In this document: positions 21,914-33,229 of the stretch, piece after piece | Layout of the letters: every line of letters starts with the position of its first letter | Position numbering within the stretch: the first letter of the stretch is position 1 | From: Anaerolineales bacterium | GTDB lineage: Bacteria; Chloroflexota; Anaerolineae; Anaerolineales; UBA11579 | Direction: 5' to 3' | Assembly: GCA_019637675.1 (NCBI GenBank) | Contig: JAHBVE010000002.1 | Span: forward strand, 672,156-719,376 | Length of the DNA stretch: 47,221 bases | Program-made: the position numbers and the translations under genes | The notes under the pieces: model-generated | What the model saw: only the letters and a program-made list of their open reading frames with translations | What the model was told of the DNA's origin: nothing | Database searches by the model: none

Positions 21914-24478
21914 ATGATCCCTATCAAGCTCGTGCTCTCTGGCTTCCTGTCGTACCGAGACCCGGTCGAGATCGACTTTACGCGCTTCAGCGTCGCCGCC
22001 ATCTCCGGCGCCAACGGCGCCGGCAAATCCAGCCTGCTCGATGGGCTCACCTACGCCCTGTTCGGCGAGGCGCGCAACCGCGGCGAAGCCCTCATCAACC
22101 TGCACCCGGAGGTGCAGGCGGCTGAGGTCGCCCTCACATTTGAATACGAGGGCAACGTCTACCGCGTCCAGCGCCTGCTGCCGCGTGACAAGACCACCCA
22201 GCTTGAGTTCCAAATTCAAAACAGCGATGGCCACTGGAAGCCGCTCACCGAGCGCAGCGTGCGCGAGACTGACAAGCGCATTCGTGAGACCTTGCGCCTC
22301 GATTACGAGACCTTTGTCAACGCCTCCTTCTTTCTGCAAGACAAGGCCGACCAGTTCACCCAGCAGCGGCCCACCGAGCGCAAGAAGATCCTCGGTAATA
22401 TTCTAGGACTAGAAGTCTGGGAGGACTACCGCCTGGGCGCCGCCGAGCGCCGCAAACGGGTCGAATCCCAGATCACCGAGCTGCAGGGCCGCCTGCAGGA
22501 AGTCGCCAACGAGCTTGACGAAGAGCAGCAACGCAAAGCCCGCCTGCAAGAGCTTGAAGAGGGCCTCAAAGCCATCGCCGCCAAGCGCAGCGCCCAGGAA
22601 GCTACCGTGCAGCAAATGCGCATCCTGGCCGCCAACGTAGATACTCTGGCCAAAGCCGCTGCCAGCCAGCAGGCCAGCCTGCAGCGCGCCCAGACCCAGC
22701 TCGCCACCCTGCAGCAGCGTCTCGAGCAGCGTAGCGCCGAGCATGCCCAGAACCAGGCCCTGCTGGCCCGCGCCAAAGACATCGAAAAAGCCTTCGCCAA
22801 GCTGGAGAAGCTGCGCGTCGAGCTGCGCAAGTGGGATGAGATCGCCATCCGCTTCAACGCCCAGGAGAAAAAGCGCTCCGCCCCGCTCACCAAGATCGAA
22901 GCCGAGCGCGCTCGCCTGCAAACCGAGCTCAGCACCCTGCAGGCCGAGCAAGCCCGCGTCCAGGCCGCCAACACCCAGCGCGCCGAGTACGAGAAGCAGC
23001 TCAGCACACTGACCGCCCAGATCAAGACCCTCGATCTCAAAGTAGCCAAACTGCCAGAGTTGGAAGCTGAGCTTAAGACAGACCAGGCCGCTCAAACCAA
23101 GGCGGCTTCAGAGAACAACTTGCTGCACGTCCAGATGGATGAGCTGGCCGACCGGCTCAAGAAGGTGCAAACAGCCACCGGCAGCTATTGCCCCACCTGC
23201 GGTCAGGAATTGACCGAAGAGCACCGCAATAAAGCCATCGAATCCATTCAAACCGAGGGCAAGAAACTCGGCGACCAGTGGCGCAGCAACAAAAAGAAAT
23301 ATGAGGCCCAGGCCGAGCGCATGCTCAAAAAGCAGGAGAAGCTGGACGAGGCTCGCGCCGCGGATAAAGACGTGCGCGAGAAGACCCGCCTCTCTGACCA
23401 GGCCCAGCTCACCCTCGAGGAGCTCAAGAAGCTCGAAGCCCAATGGGAAGCCAAAGGCGCGGCCCGCCTGGCCGAGCTTGAGCGCACGCTCAACGAAGAC
23501 TCCTTCGCCCCCGATGCCCGCGCCGAGCTGGCCGCCGTGGACGCCGAGCTCAAGGCCACCGGCTACGACGCCGCCGAGCACGACCGCATCCGCAAAGAGG
23601 AGCTCGAAGCCAGCCTGGCCGAGACCGAGCTGCGCACGCTGGAGGCCGCCCGCGGCGCCGCCAAGCCGGTCGAGCGTGAGATCGGCGAGCTGCGCACCCA
23701 GATCACCGAGCAGGAGCAGGAGATCGCCAAGCAGCAGGAGCTGGCCGATACCTCGCAGGACGCCGTAGACGCCGCCCGCCAGGGCCTGCCTGACCTGCAG
23801 GCCGCCGAGCGTGAGATGCTCAACCTGCAGGAGCAGGAGAACGGCATGCGCATGGAGCTGGGCCAGGCCCAGCAGCGCGTCGCCGTGCTCGACACCCTGC
23901 GCCAGCGCCGCACCGAGCTGGAAGCCGGGCGCGAAACCCTGGCCGGCCAGGCCAGCCAGTTCGAGGCGCTCGAGCGCGCCTTTGGCAAGGACGGCGTGCC
24001 AGCCATGCTCATCGAGCAGGCCCTGCCCCAGATCCAGGCCAAAGCCAACGAGGTGCTCGAGCGCCTCAGCAACGGCGAAATGAGCATCACCTTCGTCACC
24101 CAGCAGGACTATAAGGACCGCCGCCGCGAAGACAAGCGCGAAACGCTCGAGATCCAGATCCGTGACAGCGCCGGCCTGCGCGAGTACGAGATGTTCTCCG
24201 GCGGCGAGGCCTTCCGCATCAACTTCGCCATCCGCCTGGCCCTCTCCGAGGTGCTGGCCCAGCGCGCCGGCGCCCGCTTGCAGACCCTCGTCATCGATGA
24301 AGGCTTTGCCAGCCAAGACGAGATGGGCCGCCAGCGCCTGGTCGAGGTCATCAACCTCGTCAAGGAAGATTTCGCCAAGATCCTCGTCATCACCCATGTC
24401 GAATCGCTCAAAGACGCCTTCCCCTCCCGCATCGAGGTGGAAAAAGGCCCGCGCGGTTCGCAGGTGCGTATCATCTAG
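21914..24478 (+). CDS. sbcC: SbcC/Rad50-like SMC-type ATPase
   Basis: An 854-residue DNA-repair ATPase. Walker A is GANGAGKSSLLDG (Lys38). Two long coiled coils flank a zinc-hook CPTCGQEL with Cys426 and Cys429 near the middle. The C-terminus holds the signature MFSGGEAFRINFAI and the Walker B/D-loop VIDEGFASQDEMGRQR. With SbcD (Mre11) this family forms the nuclease complex that trims hairpins and blocked DNA ends. No sbcD gene is adjacent; the only phosphoesterase in the window (37213) is of the short YfcE type. ATG 21914 is chosen over upstream TTG 21881 because the protein then begins IPIKLVLSGFLSYR, as in relatives. A TAGAAT box (21897-21902) ends 11 nt before it, so the leader is very short. 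Confidence 0.93.
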   Translation: MIPIKLVLSGFLSYRDPVEIDFTRFSVAAISGANGAGKSSLLDGLTYALFGEARNRGEALINLHPEVQAAEVALTFEYEGNVYRVQRLLPRDKTTQLEFQIQNSDGHWKPLTERSVRETDKRIRETLRLDYETFVNASFFLQDKADQFTQQRPTERKKILGNILGLEVWEDYRLGAAERRKRVESQITELQGRLQEVANELDEEQQRKARLQELEEGLKAIAAKRSAQEATVQQMRILAANVDTLAKAAASQQASLQRAQTQLATLQQRLEQRSAEHAQNQALLARAKDIEKAFAKLEKLRVELRKWDEIAIRFNAQEKKRSAPLTKIEAERARLQTELSTLQAEQARVQAANTQRAEYEKQLSTLTAQIKTLDLKVAKLPELEAELKTDQAAQTKAASENNLLHVQMDELADRLKKVQTATGSYCPTCGQELTEEHRNKAIESIQTEGKKLGDQWRSNKKKYEAQAERMLKKQEKLDEARAADKDVREKTRLSDQAQLTLEELKKLEAQWEAKGAARLAELERTLNEDSFAPDARAELAAVDAELKATGYDAAEHDRIRKEELEASLAETELRTLEAARGAAKPVEREIGELRTQITEQEQEIAKQQELADTSQDAVDAARQGLPDLQAAEREMLNLQEQENGMRMELGQAQQRVAVLDTLRQRRTELEAGRETLAGQASQFEALERAFGKDGVPAMLIEQALPQIQAKANEVLERLSNGEMSITFVTQQDYKDRRREDKRETLEIQIRDSAGLREYEMFSGGEAFRINFAIRLALSEVLAQRAGARLQTLVIDEGFASQDEMGRQRLVEVINLVKEDFAKILVITHVESLKDAFPSRIEVEKGPRGSQVRII

Positions 24479-24696
24479 GCCTTCCATGTGCTTGACATTC
24501 AGCCCCGGCCGCTTGTAGCTTCCTCAAAAGCAGGTATCCTGTCCCCTCGCAGGGGACATGCCATCCGTCAAATGTTTTAACGAATGTATTAACGGCCCAC
24601 CGGCCCCCACCCAGTGGCATGATGATTATTAAAACTTTTGAGCTGGATAGCGTATACTCATGCGGCTGATTTTGAATATTAAGGAACCGAAACAAG
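24479..24696 (+). promoter_or_regulatory. sbcC-prfA intergenic region with hairpin and prfA promoter
   Basis: 218 bp without a gene. An inverted repeat TGTCCCCTCGCAGGGGACA lies at about 24540-24558 and may end sbcC transcription, though no T-run follows. The prfA promoter is likely TTAAAA (24629-24634) with an 18-bp spacer and TATACT (24653-24658). AAGGAA at 24681-24686 is a moderate ribosome site for the ATG at 24697. Confidence 0.6.
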
Positions 24697-25758
24697 ATGT
24701 TGGACAAGATCGCGGGCATTGAAGCCCGCTACGACGAAATCGAGAAAGAGCTCACCCAGGACGCCGGCAACTACCAGCGCGTGGCCGAGCTCTCCAAAGA
24801 GCGCTCTGAGCTGCAAGAGATCGTGGAGAAGGCCCGCGCCTACCGCGATGCCCTCAAGCGCCAGGCCGAGGCCAAAGAGCTGGCCTACGGCAACGACGCC
24901 GAAATGGCCGAGCTGGCCGAAATGGAGCTGGCCGAGCTCGACGAGCAGGTGCCCCGCCTCGAGAACGAGATCAAGAGCCTGCTACTGCCCACCGACCCGC
25001 GCGATAAGCGCAATGTGATCGTCGAGATCCGCGCCGGCGCCGGCGGCGACGAGGCCGGCATCTTCGCCGCCGACCTGTACCGCATGTACACCCGCTTCGC
25101 CGAACGCCAGGGCTGGAAGCAAGAGCTGCTCAGCACCAGCGCCACCGGCGTGGGCGGCTACAAAGAAGTCACCTTCCTGCTCAAGGCCAAGGGCGCCTTC
25201 TCGCGCCTCAAGCACGAGTCCGGCGTGCACCGCGTCCAGCGCGTCCCCGCCACCGAGGCCCAGGGCCGCATCCACACCAGCACCGCCACCGTGGCCGTCC
25301 TGGCCGAGGTGGACGAGGTCGAGATCAAGATCCCCGAGAGCGACATCCGCATGGATGTCTACCGCTCCGCCGGGGCCGGCGGCCAGAACGTGCAGAAGAA
25401 CTCCACCGCCGTGCGCCTGACCCACCTGCCCACCGGTATCGTCGTCCAGTGCCAGGATGAGCGCTCGCAGCTGCAGAACCGCCTGCGCGCCATGGCCATC
25501 CTCCGCGCCCGCCTCTACGAATTGGAGGAGGAGAAGCGCCGCTCTGAGCAGGAGGCCGCCCGCCGTTCGCAGGTGGGCACCGGCGAACGCTCCGAGAAGA
25601 TCCGCACCTACAACTATCCGCAGTCACGCGTCAGCGATCACCGCATCGGCTACACCTCGCACAACCTGCCCGCCCTCATGGACGGCGACCTCGAAGAGCT
25701 CTTCGACGAACTCGCCACCCAAGACGAGGCCGACCGCCTGGCCGCCGCCGGAATGTAA
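24697..25758 (+). CDS. prfA: Peptide chain release factor 1
   Basis: A 353-residue class I release factor. The GGQ motif that triggers peptidyl-tRNA hydrolysis is in GAGGQNVQKNSTAV. The anticodon-like tripeptide region reads RVPATEAQGRIHTSTATVAV, a PxT (PAT) motif diagnostic of RF1, which reads UAA and UAG. The N-terminal helical domain is complete (starts MLDKIAGIEARYDEIEKEL) and length is normal. The next gene, prmC, encodes the methyltransferase that modifies the GGQ glutamine; pairing of the two is a classic arrangement. A long hairpin separates them, and prmC has its own -10 box. Confidence 0.97.
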   Translation: MLDKIAGIEARYDEIEKELTQDAGNYQRVAELSKERSELQEIVEKARAYRDALKRQAEAKELAYGNDAEMAELAEMELAELDEQVPRLENEIKSLLLPTDPRDKRNVIVEIRAGAGGDEAGIFAADLYRMYTRFAERQGWKQELLSTSATGVGGYKEVTFLLKAKGAFSRLKHESGVHRVQRVPATEAQGRIHTSTATVAVLAEVDEVEIKIPESDIRMDVYRSAGAGGQNVQKNSTAVRLTHLPTGIVVQCQDERSQLQNRLRAMAILRARLYELEEEKRRSEQEAARRSQVGTGERSEKIRTYNYPQSRVSDHRIGYTSHNLPALMDGDLEELFDELATQDEADRLAAAGM

Positions 25759-25772
25759 AGGCAGAAAGAACC

Positions 25773-25829
25773 AAGTGAGAATGCAGAAGTGAGAAGCTAG
25801 AGCTTCTTCTCACTTCTGCATTCTTACTT
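25773..25829. repeat. Long imperfect hairpin between prfA and prmC
   Basis: Left arm 25773-25798 (AAGTGAGAATGCAGAAGTGA and onward) pairs with right arm 25801-25829 over about 26 bp, with one G-T wobble and a 3-nt bulge. Part of the right-arm motif (TTCTGAATTCTCACTTGC) recurs at 25827-25845. It may act as a terminator or RNA-stability element for prfA, or be a mobile palindromic repeat; there is no classic T-run. Confidence 0.75.
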
Positions 25830-25853
25830 CTGAATTCTCACTTGCTTTTGCAG

Positions 25854-25859
25854 TACAGT
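25854..25859 (+). promoter_or_regulatory. TACAGT -10 box of prmC (leaderless type)
   Basis: TACAGT ends 6 nt before the ATG at 25866, with no Shine-Dalgarno site in between. It lies just after the prfA-prmC hairpin, so prmC can be transcribed apart from prfA. Confidence 0.5.
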
Positions 25860-25865
25860 ATTTCT

Positions 25866-26717
25866 ATGGCTAGCACCGTAGCTGAAGCTTTACAAGAATC
25901 CTTGGCTGCCCTCGCTTCGGTCAGCGAGACGGCCCGCCTCGACTCCGAGGTCTGGCTCGCCCGCGTCCTGGGCGCCGAGCGCAGCTGGCTGCTCGCCCAC
26001 GGCGAGCATGAGCTCAGCGAGGCGCAGCTGGCTGACTGGCAAACCGGCCTGCAGCGCCTCGCCGCTGGCGAGCCGCTGCCCTACCTGCTCGGCGAGTGGG
26101 AGTTCTATGGCCTCACATTTCATGTGACCCCGGCCACACTCATACCCCGCCCCGAGACCGAGCTGCTGGTCGAAGAAGCCATCGCTTGGCTGCGCCTGCA
26201 CCCGGGCCGCCGCGCCGCGGCCGATGTCGGCACCGGCTCCGCCATCATCCCGGTTGCCATCGCCGCCAACGTCGCCGATGTGCGCTTCCACGCCGTGGAC
26301 ATTTCGCCGGATGCGCTGGCGGTAGCCCAAGCCAACGTGGCCCGCCACGGCCTGACCGAGCGCGTCCAGCTCAGCCAGGGCAACCTGCTGGCCGGCATCA
26401 CCACCCCGCTGGACCTCATCAGCGCCAACTTGCCCTACATCCCCAGCGCCCGCGTGCCCGCGCTTCCCGTCGCCAAGTGGGAGCCGAACATTGCGCTCGA
26501 CGGCGGCTCAGACGGCCTGGAGCTGATCCGCACTCTCATCGCTCAAGCCGGCACGCTGTTGCAGCCCGGCGGCCTCTTCCTTGAAGAGATCGACCCTGAG
26601 CTCGAAGAGCCCGTGCAAGCCCTGGCGCTGGCCCAGTGGCCGCTCGCCAAAGTCGAAGTCTTGCCAGACCTCACCGGCCGCCCGCGCCTGCTGCGCGTCG
26701 AACTGGAGCCGGCGTGA
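25866..26717 (+). CDS. prmC: Peptide chain release factor N5-glutamine methyltransferase
   Basis: A 283-residue SAM-dependent methyltransferase that modifies the GGQ glutamine of release factors. The N-terminal helical domain (about 1-70) is followed by LPYLLGEWEFYGLTFHVTP, a PrmC hallmark, then the Rossmann methyltransferase with the SAM loop AADVGTGSAIIPVAIAANV. The substrate-binding NPPY motif reads NLPY (SANLPYIPS), a substitution at the first Pro. ATG 25866 is preferred because it sits 6 nt after a -10 box; the frame upstream runs into the hairpin. The stop overlaps the GTG start of tsaC (GTGA, 26714-26717). Confidence 0.95.
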   Translation: MASTVAEALQESLAALASVSETARLDSEVWLARVLGAERSWLLAHGEHELSEAQLADWQTGLQRLAAGEPLPYLLGEWEFYGLTFHVTPATLIPRPETELLVEEAIAWLRLHPGRRAAADVGTGSAIIPVAIAANVADVRFHAVDISPDALAVAQANVARHGLTERVQLSQGNLLAGITTPLDLISANLPYIPSARVPALPVAKWEPNIALDGGSDGLELIRTLIAQAGTLLQPGGLFLEEIDPELEEPVQALALAQWPLAKVEVLPDLTGRPRLLRVELEPA

Positions 26718-27337
26718 ACACGCAGGTCTTGCCCGCCAGCGCACCGGATGCCATCGCCCGCGCCGTAGACCTGCTGCAGCGCGGCGGCATCGTCGCCATG
26801 CCCACCGACACGGTCTACGGCATCGGCGCCCTGCTGACGGATGCCGCCGCCATCGAGCGCCTCTATGCGGTCAAAGGCCGCGAGCATACGAAATCCATCG
26901 CGGTGCTGCTGGCGGGCGCAGACGATTTGCCCCTGGTAGCCCAGAACGCCAGCCCGGCCGCCTTGCGGCTGGCTCAGCACTTCTGGCCCGGGGCGCTGAC
27001 CCTGGTGGTGCCGCGCCTGCCCAGCCTGCCCAGTGCCCTCTCCCAAACCAACACCGTGGGCGTGCGCGTGCCAAACCACCCGCTGGCGCTGCAACTGCTG
27101 ACCGCCAGCGGGCCGCTGGCGGTCACCTCAGCCAATCGCTCCGGCCAGCCGGATGCGCTGACCGCGCAAGACGTGCTGGCTCAGCTCGATGGCCGCATCG
27201 ACCTGGTGTTGGATGGCGGCAGCACGCCGGGCGCAGTACCCTCCACCGTGGTGGATACCATCGCCAGCCCGCCGCGCATCCTGCGCCCCGGCCCCATCCG
27301 CGCAGCCGATATCCTGGCTGCCAGTCAGGCCGCTTGA
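26714..27337 (+). CDS. tsaC: L-threonylcarbamoyladenylate synthase (YrdC/Sua5 type)
   Basis: A 207-residue YrdC-domain enzyme that makes threonylcarbamoyl-AMP from threonine, bicarbonate and ATP, the first step of the t6A modification of tRNAs reading ANN codons. Visible are the PTDTVYGIGA motif, the basic patch KGREHTKSIAVLL, and TSANRSGQPD. It is the short YrdC form without the Sua5 C-terminal domain. GTG 26714 is chosen because it overlaps the prmC stop (GTGA) and gives a normal N-terminus; the frame continues upstream only as a shadow of prmC. TsaD, which uses its product, is encoded about 3.3 kb downstream at 30678-31721. Confidence 0.94.
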   Translation: MNTQVLPASAPDAIARAVDLLQRGGIVAMPTDTVYGIGALLTDAAAIERLYAVKGREHTKSIAVLLAGADDLPLVAQNASPAALRLAQHFWPGALTLVVPRLPSLPSALSQTNTVGVRVPNHPLALQLLTASGPLAVTSANRSGQPDALTAQDVLAQLDGRIDLVLDGGSTPGAVPSTVVDTIASPPRILRPGPIRAADILAASQAA

Positions 27338-27444
27338 TTTTTTGGGCAAACTGCTTACAGCTGGGCAGATCTTGGGTATCCTCTGCACCTCAAGGGGCAG
27401 AGATGCAAAATACACGGCAAGCTAGAGCAGGCAACCATGCACTA

Positions 27445-27560
27445 AGAGTTGCGAAGCAACTCTCGCGCCGCAAAGCGGCGCAGCACCCCCACACCCAAAC
27501 GAACAACATCTCCGCACAGAGTTGCGCCGTAGGCGCAACTCTCGCGCCGCAGAGCGGCGC
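27445..27560. repeat. Two copies of a paired-hairpin (REP/BIME-like) repeat
   Basis: Each unit has two adjacent hairpins. Unit 1: AGAGTTGC/GCAACTCT (27445-27463), then GCGCCGC/GCGGCGC (27465-27481). Unit 2: AGAGTTGCGCC/GGCGCAACTCT (27518-27542), then GCGCCGC/GCGGCGC (27544-27560). In unit 2 the first stem is longer by 3 bp. The units lie in the 418-bp gap between tsaC and uvrA, which contains no supported gene. Confidence 0.85.
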
Positions 27561-27652
27561 ACTTATCCGCACCTAATGATTGTTTCATTTTGCACTTATG
27601 CACCGCAGGCACACTATGTCCATAGCGAGATCTCCTCTCCTCTCTTTCCAGG

Positions 27653-27750
27653 CCGCACCCGCATGGGTGCGGTTTGGGTTTAAGCGCCAAAGCAAACTAA
27701 AACATCTGTGCTACAATGCGTGCTTGCAATTTCCAGCGCGCCAGAAGGAA
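27653..27750 (+). promoter_or_regulatory. Hairpin and promoter ahead of uvrA
   Basis: A terminator-like stem, CCGCACCC (27653-27660) with GGGTGCGG (27665-27672), is followed by TTTGGGTTT. Downstream, TACAAT at 27712-27717 is the likely -10 box of uvrA, giving a leader of about 30 nt. GAAGGAA at 27744-27750 is a good ribosome site 5 nt before ATG 27756. No SOS (LexA) box was recognised. Confidence 0.6.
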
Positions 27751-27755
27751 CCGCA

Positions 27756-30636
<2,881 letters not shown>

Positions 30637-30638
<2 letters not shown>

Positions 30639-30670
30639 CCCGCGCATTTACAAGCGGGCTGGCATACAAT
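30637..30670 (+). promoter_or_regulatory. Weak hairpin at the uvrA stop and TACAAT box of tsaD
   Basis: AGCCCGC (30637-30643) can pair with GCGGGCT (30654-30660); there is no T-run. TACAAT (30665-30670) ends 4 nt before ATG 30675 and 7 nt before ATG 30678, so tsaD is probably read as a leaderless mRNA from the second ATG. Confidence 0.55.
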
Positions 30671-30677
30671 ACTTATG

Positions 30678-31721
30678 ATGTCACCCCGCAAAAAGCTCGG
30701 CCCCGCCCGCATTCTGGGCATCGAAACCTCATGTGATGAGACCGCCGCCGCGGTGGTGGAAGACGGCCGCCTGGCGCTCTCCAATGTGGTCGCCTCACAG
30801 GCCGAAATGCACGCCAAGTACGGCGGCGTCTTCCCTGAAATCGCATCCCGCCAGCACATCAAAGTCATCGACAGCGTAGTCAAAGAAGCGCTCAGCCAGG
30901 CGCACTTAGAGCTGGCTGATATTGACGCTATTGCCGTGACGCGCGGGCCGGGCCTGCCTGGTTCGTTGGTGGTCGGCCTCAACATGGCCAAGGGCCTGGC
31001 GCTCGGCAGCCGCAAACCCCTGTATGGCATCAACCATCTGGAGGGGCATCTGTATTCCGCCTGGGTTGGGCTGGGGGAAGTAAACGGCAACCCGCCGCAG
31101 TTCCCGCTGTTGGCGCTGATCGTCTCCGGCGGGCACACCGAACTGGTGCTGATGAAAGACCACCTGAGCTACCAACGCCTGGGCGGCACGCTGGATGATG
31201 CCGCCGGCGAAGCCTTCGATAAAGTGGCGCGGCTGTTGGGCCTGGCCTACCCGGGTGGCCCCAGCATCCAAAAAGCCGCCGAGAGCGGCAACCCGGCCGC
31301 CTTCAGCTTGCCGCGCGCCTGGTTGCCCGGCACCTGGGATTTCTCGTTCAGCGGGCTGAAGACCGCGGTGCTGCACCAGATCCGCACCCTGGCGCCGGAT
31401 GAAGACCCGGCCAAGCTGCCGACCGCAGACCTGGCCGCCAGCTTCCAGGAAGCTGTGGTGGATGTGCTGGTAGGCAAGACCCAGAAAGCCTTGGATGAAT
31501 TCGGCGCCAAAGAGGTGCTGGTGGCCGGCGGCGTTTCGGCCAACGAGGCGCTACGCACGCGGCTGCAAGCCGATCTCAAAGTGCCGGTGCATCTGCCGCC
31601 GTTGGCGTTGTGCACAGACAACGCGGCCATGATCGCTGCGGCCGGCTATTACCGCCATTCGCTCAAGCGCGCCCCGTTCAGCGGGCTGGATATGGATATT
31701 GAGCCGGGGTGGGCTCTGTGA
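30678..31721 (+). CDS. tsaD: tRNA N6-adenosine threonylcarbamoyltransferase
   Basis: About 347 residues of the Kae1/TsaD family, which transfers the threonylcarbamoyl group to A37 of tRNA. The N-terminus has ILGIETSCDETAAAVV. The metal-binding HxxxH is in GINHLEGHLYSAW, followed by LIVSGGHTELVLM. Late motifs include LVAGGVSANEALR and CTDNAAMIAAAGYY, with Asp as the third metal ligand. ATG 30675 and 30678 are both possible; spacing to the TACAAT box favours 30678. Its stop overlaps the start of the GT20 gene (TGATG at 31719-31723). The partners TsaB and TsaE are not in the window, but TsaC is close by. Confidence 0.96.
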   Translation: MSPRKKLGPARILGIETSCDETAAAVVEDGRLALSNVVASQAEMHAKYGGVFPEIASRQHIKVIDSVVKEALSQAHLELADIDAIAVTRGPGLPGSLVVGLNMAKGLALGSRKPLYGINHLEGHLYSAWVGLGEVNGNPPQFPLLALIVSGGHTELVLMKDHLSYQRLGGTLDDAAGEAFDKVARLLGLAYPGGPSIQKAAESGNPAAFSLPRAWLPGTWDFSFSGLKTAVLHQIRTLAPDEDPAKLPTADLAASFQEAVVDVLVGKTQKALDEFGAKEVLVAGGVSANEALRTRLQADLKVPVHLPPLALCTDNAAMIAAAGYYRHSLKRAPFSGLDMDIEPGWAL

Positions 31722-33229
31722 TGGATACTGGCGCAGACAAGAAAGCCCTCATCATCATCGCCTCGAACCGCGGGCCGTTCTCGTTCCACAAGCAGGGCAA
31801 CCGCTTCTCGGTGGAACGCGGCGCGGGCGGCCTGGTGACCGCGCTCGGCGCGCTGGCTGAGCGGCACGAGGTGCTATGGGTCGCCTCGGCGATGAGCGAA
31901 GATGACCGCCAATGGTCGCAGCAACACGACGGCAAAGTGCAAACAGTGGAGGGCATTCACCTCAAGCTGGTGGAGCCCAAGCTGGAGGATTACGAAGGCT
32001 ATTACAACGAGATCGCCAACCCGTTGCTGTGGTTCATCCAGCACCAACTGTGGGACATCCCGCGTGACCCCAGCATTACGGAGGACACCTGGCAAGCCTG
32101 GGAGCAGGGCTATAAGCCCGTCAACAAGCTCTTTGCCGAAGCGATCGCTGAGGCGATCGGCAATACAGACCGCCCGGTGATCGTGCTGCCGCAAGACTAC
32201 CACCTGTACATGACGCCGCACTACCTGCGCGAGCTGGTGGGCGAGCGCGTCCAGATCCAGCCCTTCGTGCATATTCCCTGGCCCGGGCCGGATGCGTGGC
32301 GCATCCTGCCGCAGCCCATGCGTGATGCGCTGCTGAGCAGCCTGCTGGAAGCGGACCGGGTCGGTTTCCAAACCGAGAAGGACGCCTTCAACTTTGTGCA
32401 GTGCTGCCGCTTCTACCTGGGAGCGCATGCCCACGGCCGCCGCGATGCCGTGGAGTACAACGGCCGCGATGTGGGCGCAGTGGCCTACCCCATCTCTGTG
32501 GATGTGGACAAGCTGCGCCAACTGGCCGATGAGCAGGTCACGCGGCTCGAGCGCTCGCAGCTGCTCAACACCGTCGGCGACCGCGCCGTGATCCTGCGGG
32601 TGGACCGCATTGAGCCCAGTAAGAACAACTTACGCGGCCTGCAAGCCTACCGGGCCATGCTGCAAAAGTATCCGCAGCACCGCGGCAAGGTGCAGCTGCT
32701 GGCGTTGCTGGTCCCCTCGCGCATGGAAGTGGACCAGTACCAGAATTACCTGAGCGAGATCATGGCCGAGGCCGGCCTGATCAATGCCTATTACAGTGAC
32801 TCGATCTGGGAGCCGGTGCGCATCGTCGTGGGCGACAACTACACGCGCGCCATCGCCGCCATGCAGCTGTACGACGTGTTGCTGGTCAACCCGATCGCGG
32901 ACGGCATGAACCTGGTGGCCAAAGAGGGCGTGCTGGTAAACCGCAAGAATGGTGTGTTGCTGCTCTCTGAGTTTGCCGGCGCGTTCTATGAGCTGGGCCA
33001 GGACGCGCTGACGGTTTCGCCGTTCGATGTATACGGCACGGCCGAGGCGATGCACCAGGCGCTGACCATGCCGATGGAGGAACGCAGCCGGCGGGCCGCC
33101 GCGCTGCGGGATGTGGTCGTCAAGAATGATGTGCGCGAGTGGTTTGCCGCTCAGGTGGATGATGCCTTGCGGGCCATGAGCACAAAACCCAGCAGCTCTT
33201 CGACGTCAGCCACGCCGTCCGCTACATAG
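31721..33229 (+). CDS. otsA: GT20 glycosyltransferase, probable trehalose-6-phosphate synthase
   Basis: A 502-residue GT20-family retaining glycosyltransferase. Motifs matching OtsA are IIIASNRGPF, GAGGLVTALGAL, YYNEIANPLLWFIQHQLW, FVHIPWPGPDAW, VDRIEPSKN (the Arg and Lys that contact the nucleotide sugar) and NPIADGMNLVAKEG. The usual HDYHL reads QDYHL, so the clade is divergent and a related product such as glucosylglycerol phosphate cannot be excluded. The convergent trehalose-phosphatase-like gene supports trehalose synthesis. ATG 31721 overlaps the tsaD stop. The 3' end (Ser/Thr-rich SSSSTSATPS) overlaps the opposite-strand phosphatase gene by 79 bp. Confidence 0.85.
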   Translation: MDTGADKKALIIIASNRGPFSFHKQGNRFSVERGAGGLVTALGALAERHEVLWVASAMSEDDRQWSQQHDGKVQTVEGIHLKLVEPKLEDYEGYYNEIANPLLWFIQHQLWDIPRDPSITEDTWQAWEQGYKPVNKLFAEAIAEAIGNTDRPVIVLPQDYHLYMTPHYLRELVGERVQIQPFVHIPWPGPDAWRILPQPMRDALLSSLLEADRVGFQTEKDAFNFVQCCRFYLGAHAHGRRDAVEYNGRDVGAVAYPISVDVDKLRQLADEQVTRLERSQLLNTVGDRAVILRVDRIEPSKNNLRGLQAYRAMLQKYPQHRGKVQLLALLVPSRMEVDQYQNYLSEIMAEAGLINAYYSDSIWEPVRIVVGDNYTRAIAAMQLYDVLLVNPIADGMNLVAKEGVLVNRKNGVLLLSEFAGAFYELGQDALTVSPFDVYGTAEAMHQALTMPMEERSRRAAALRDVVVKNDVREWFAAQVDDALRAMSTKPSSSSTSATPSAT

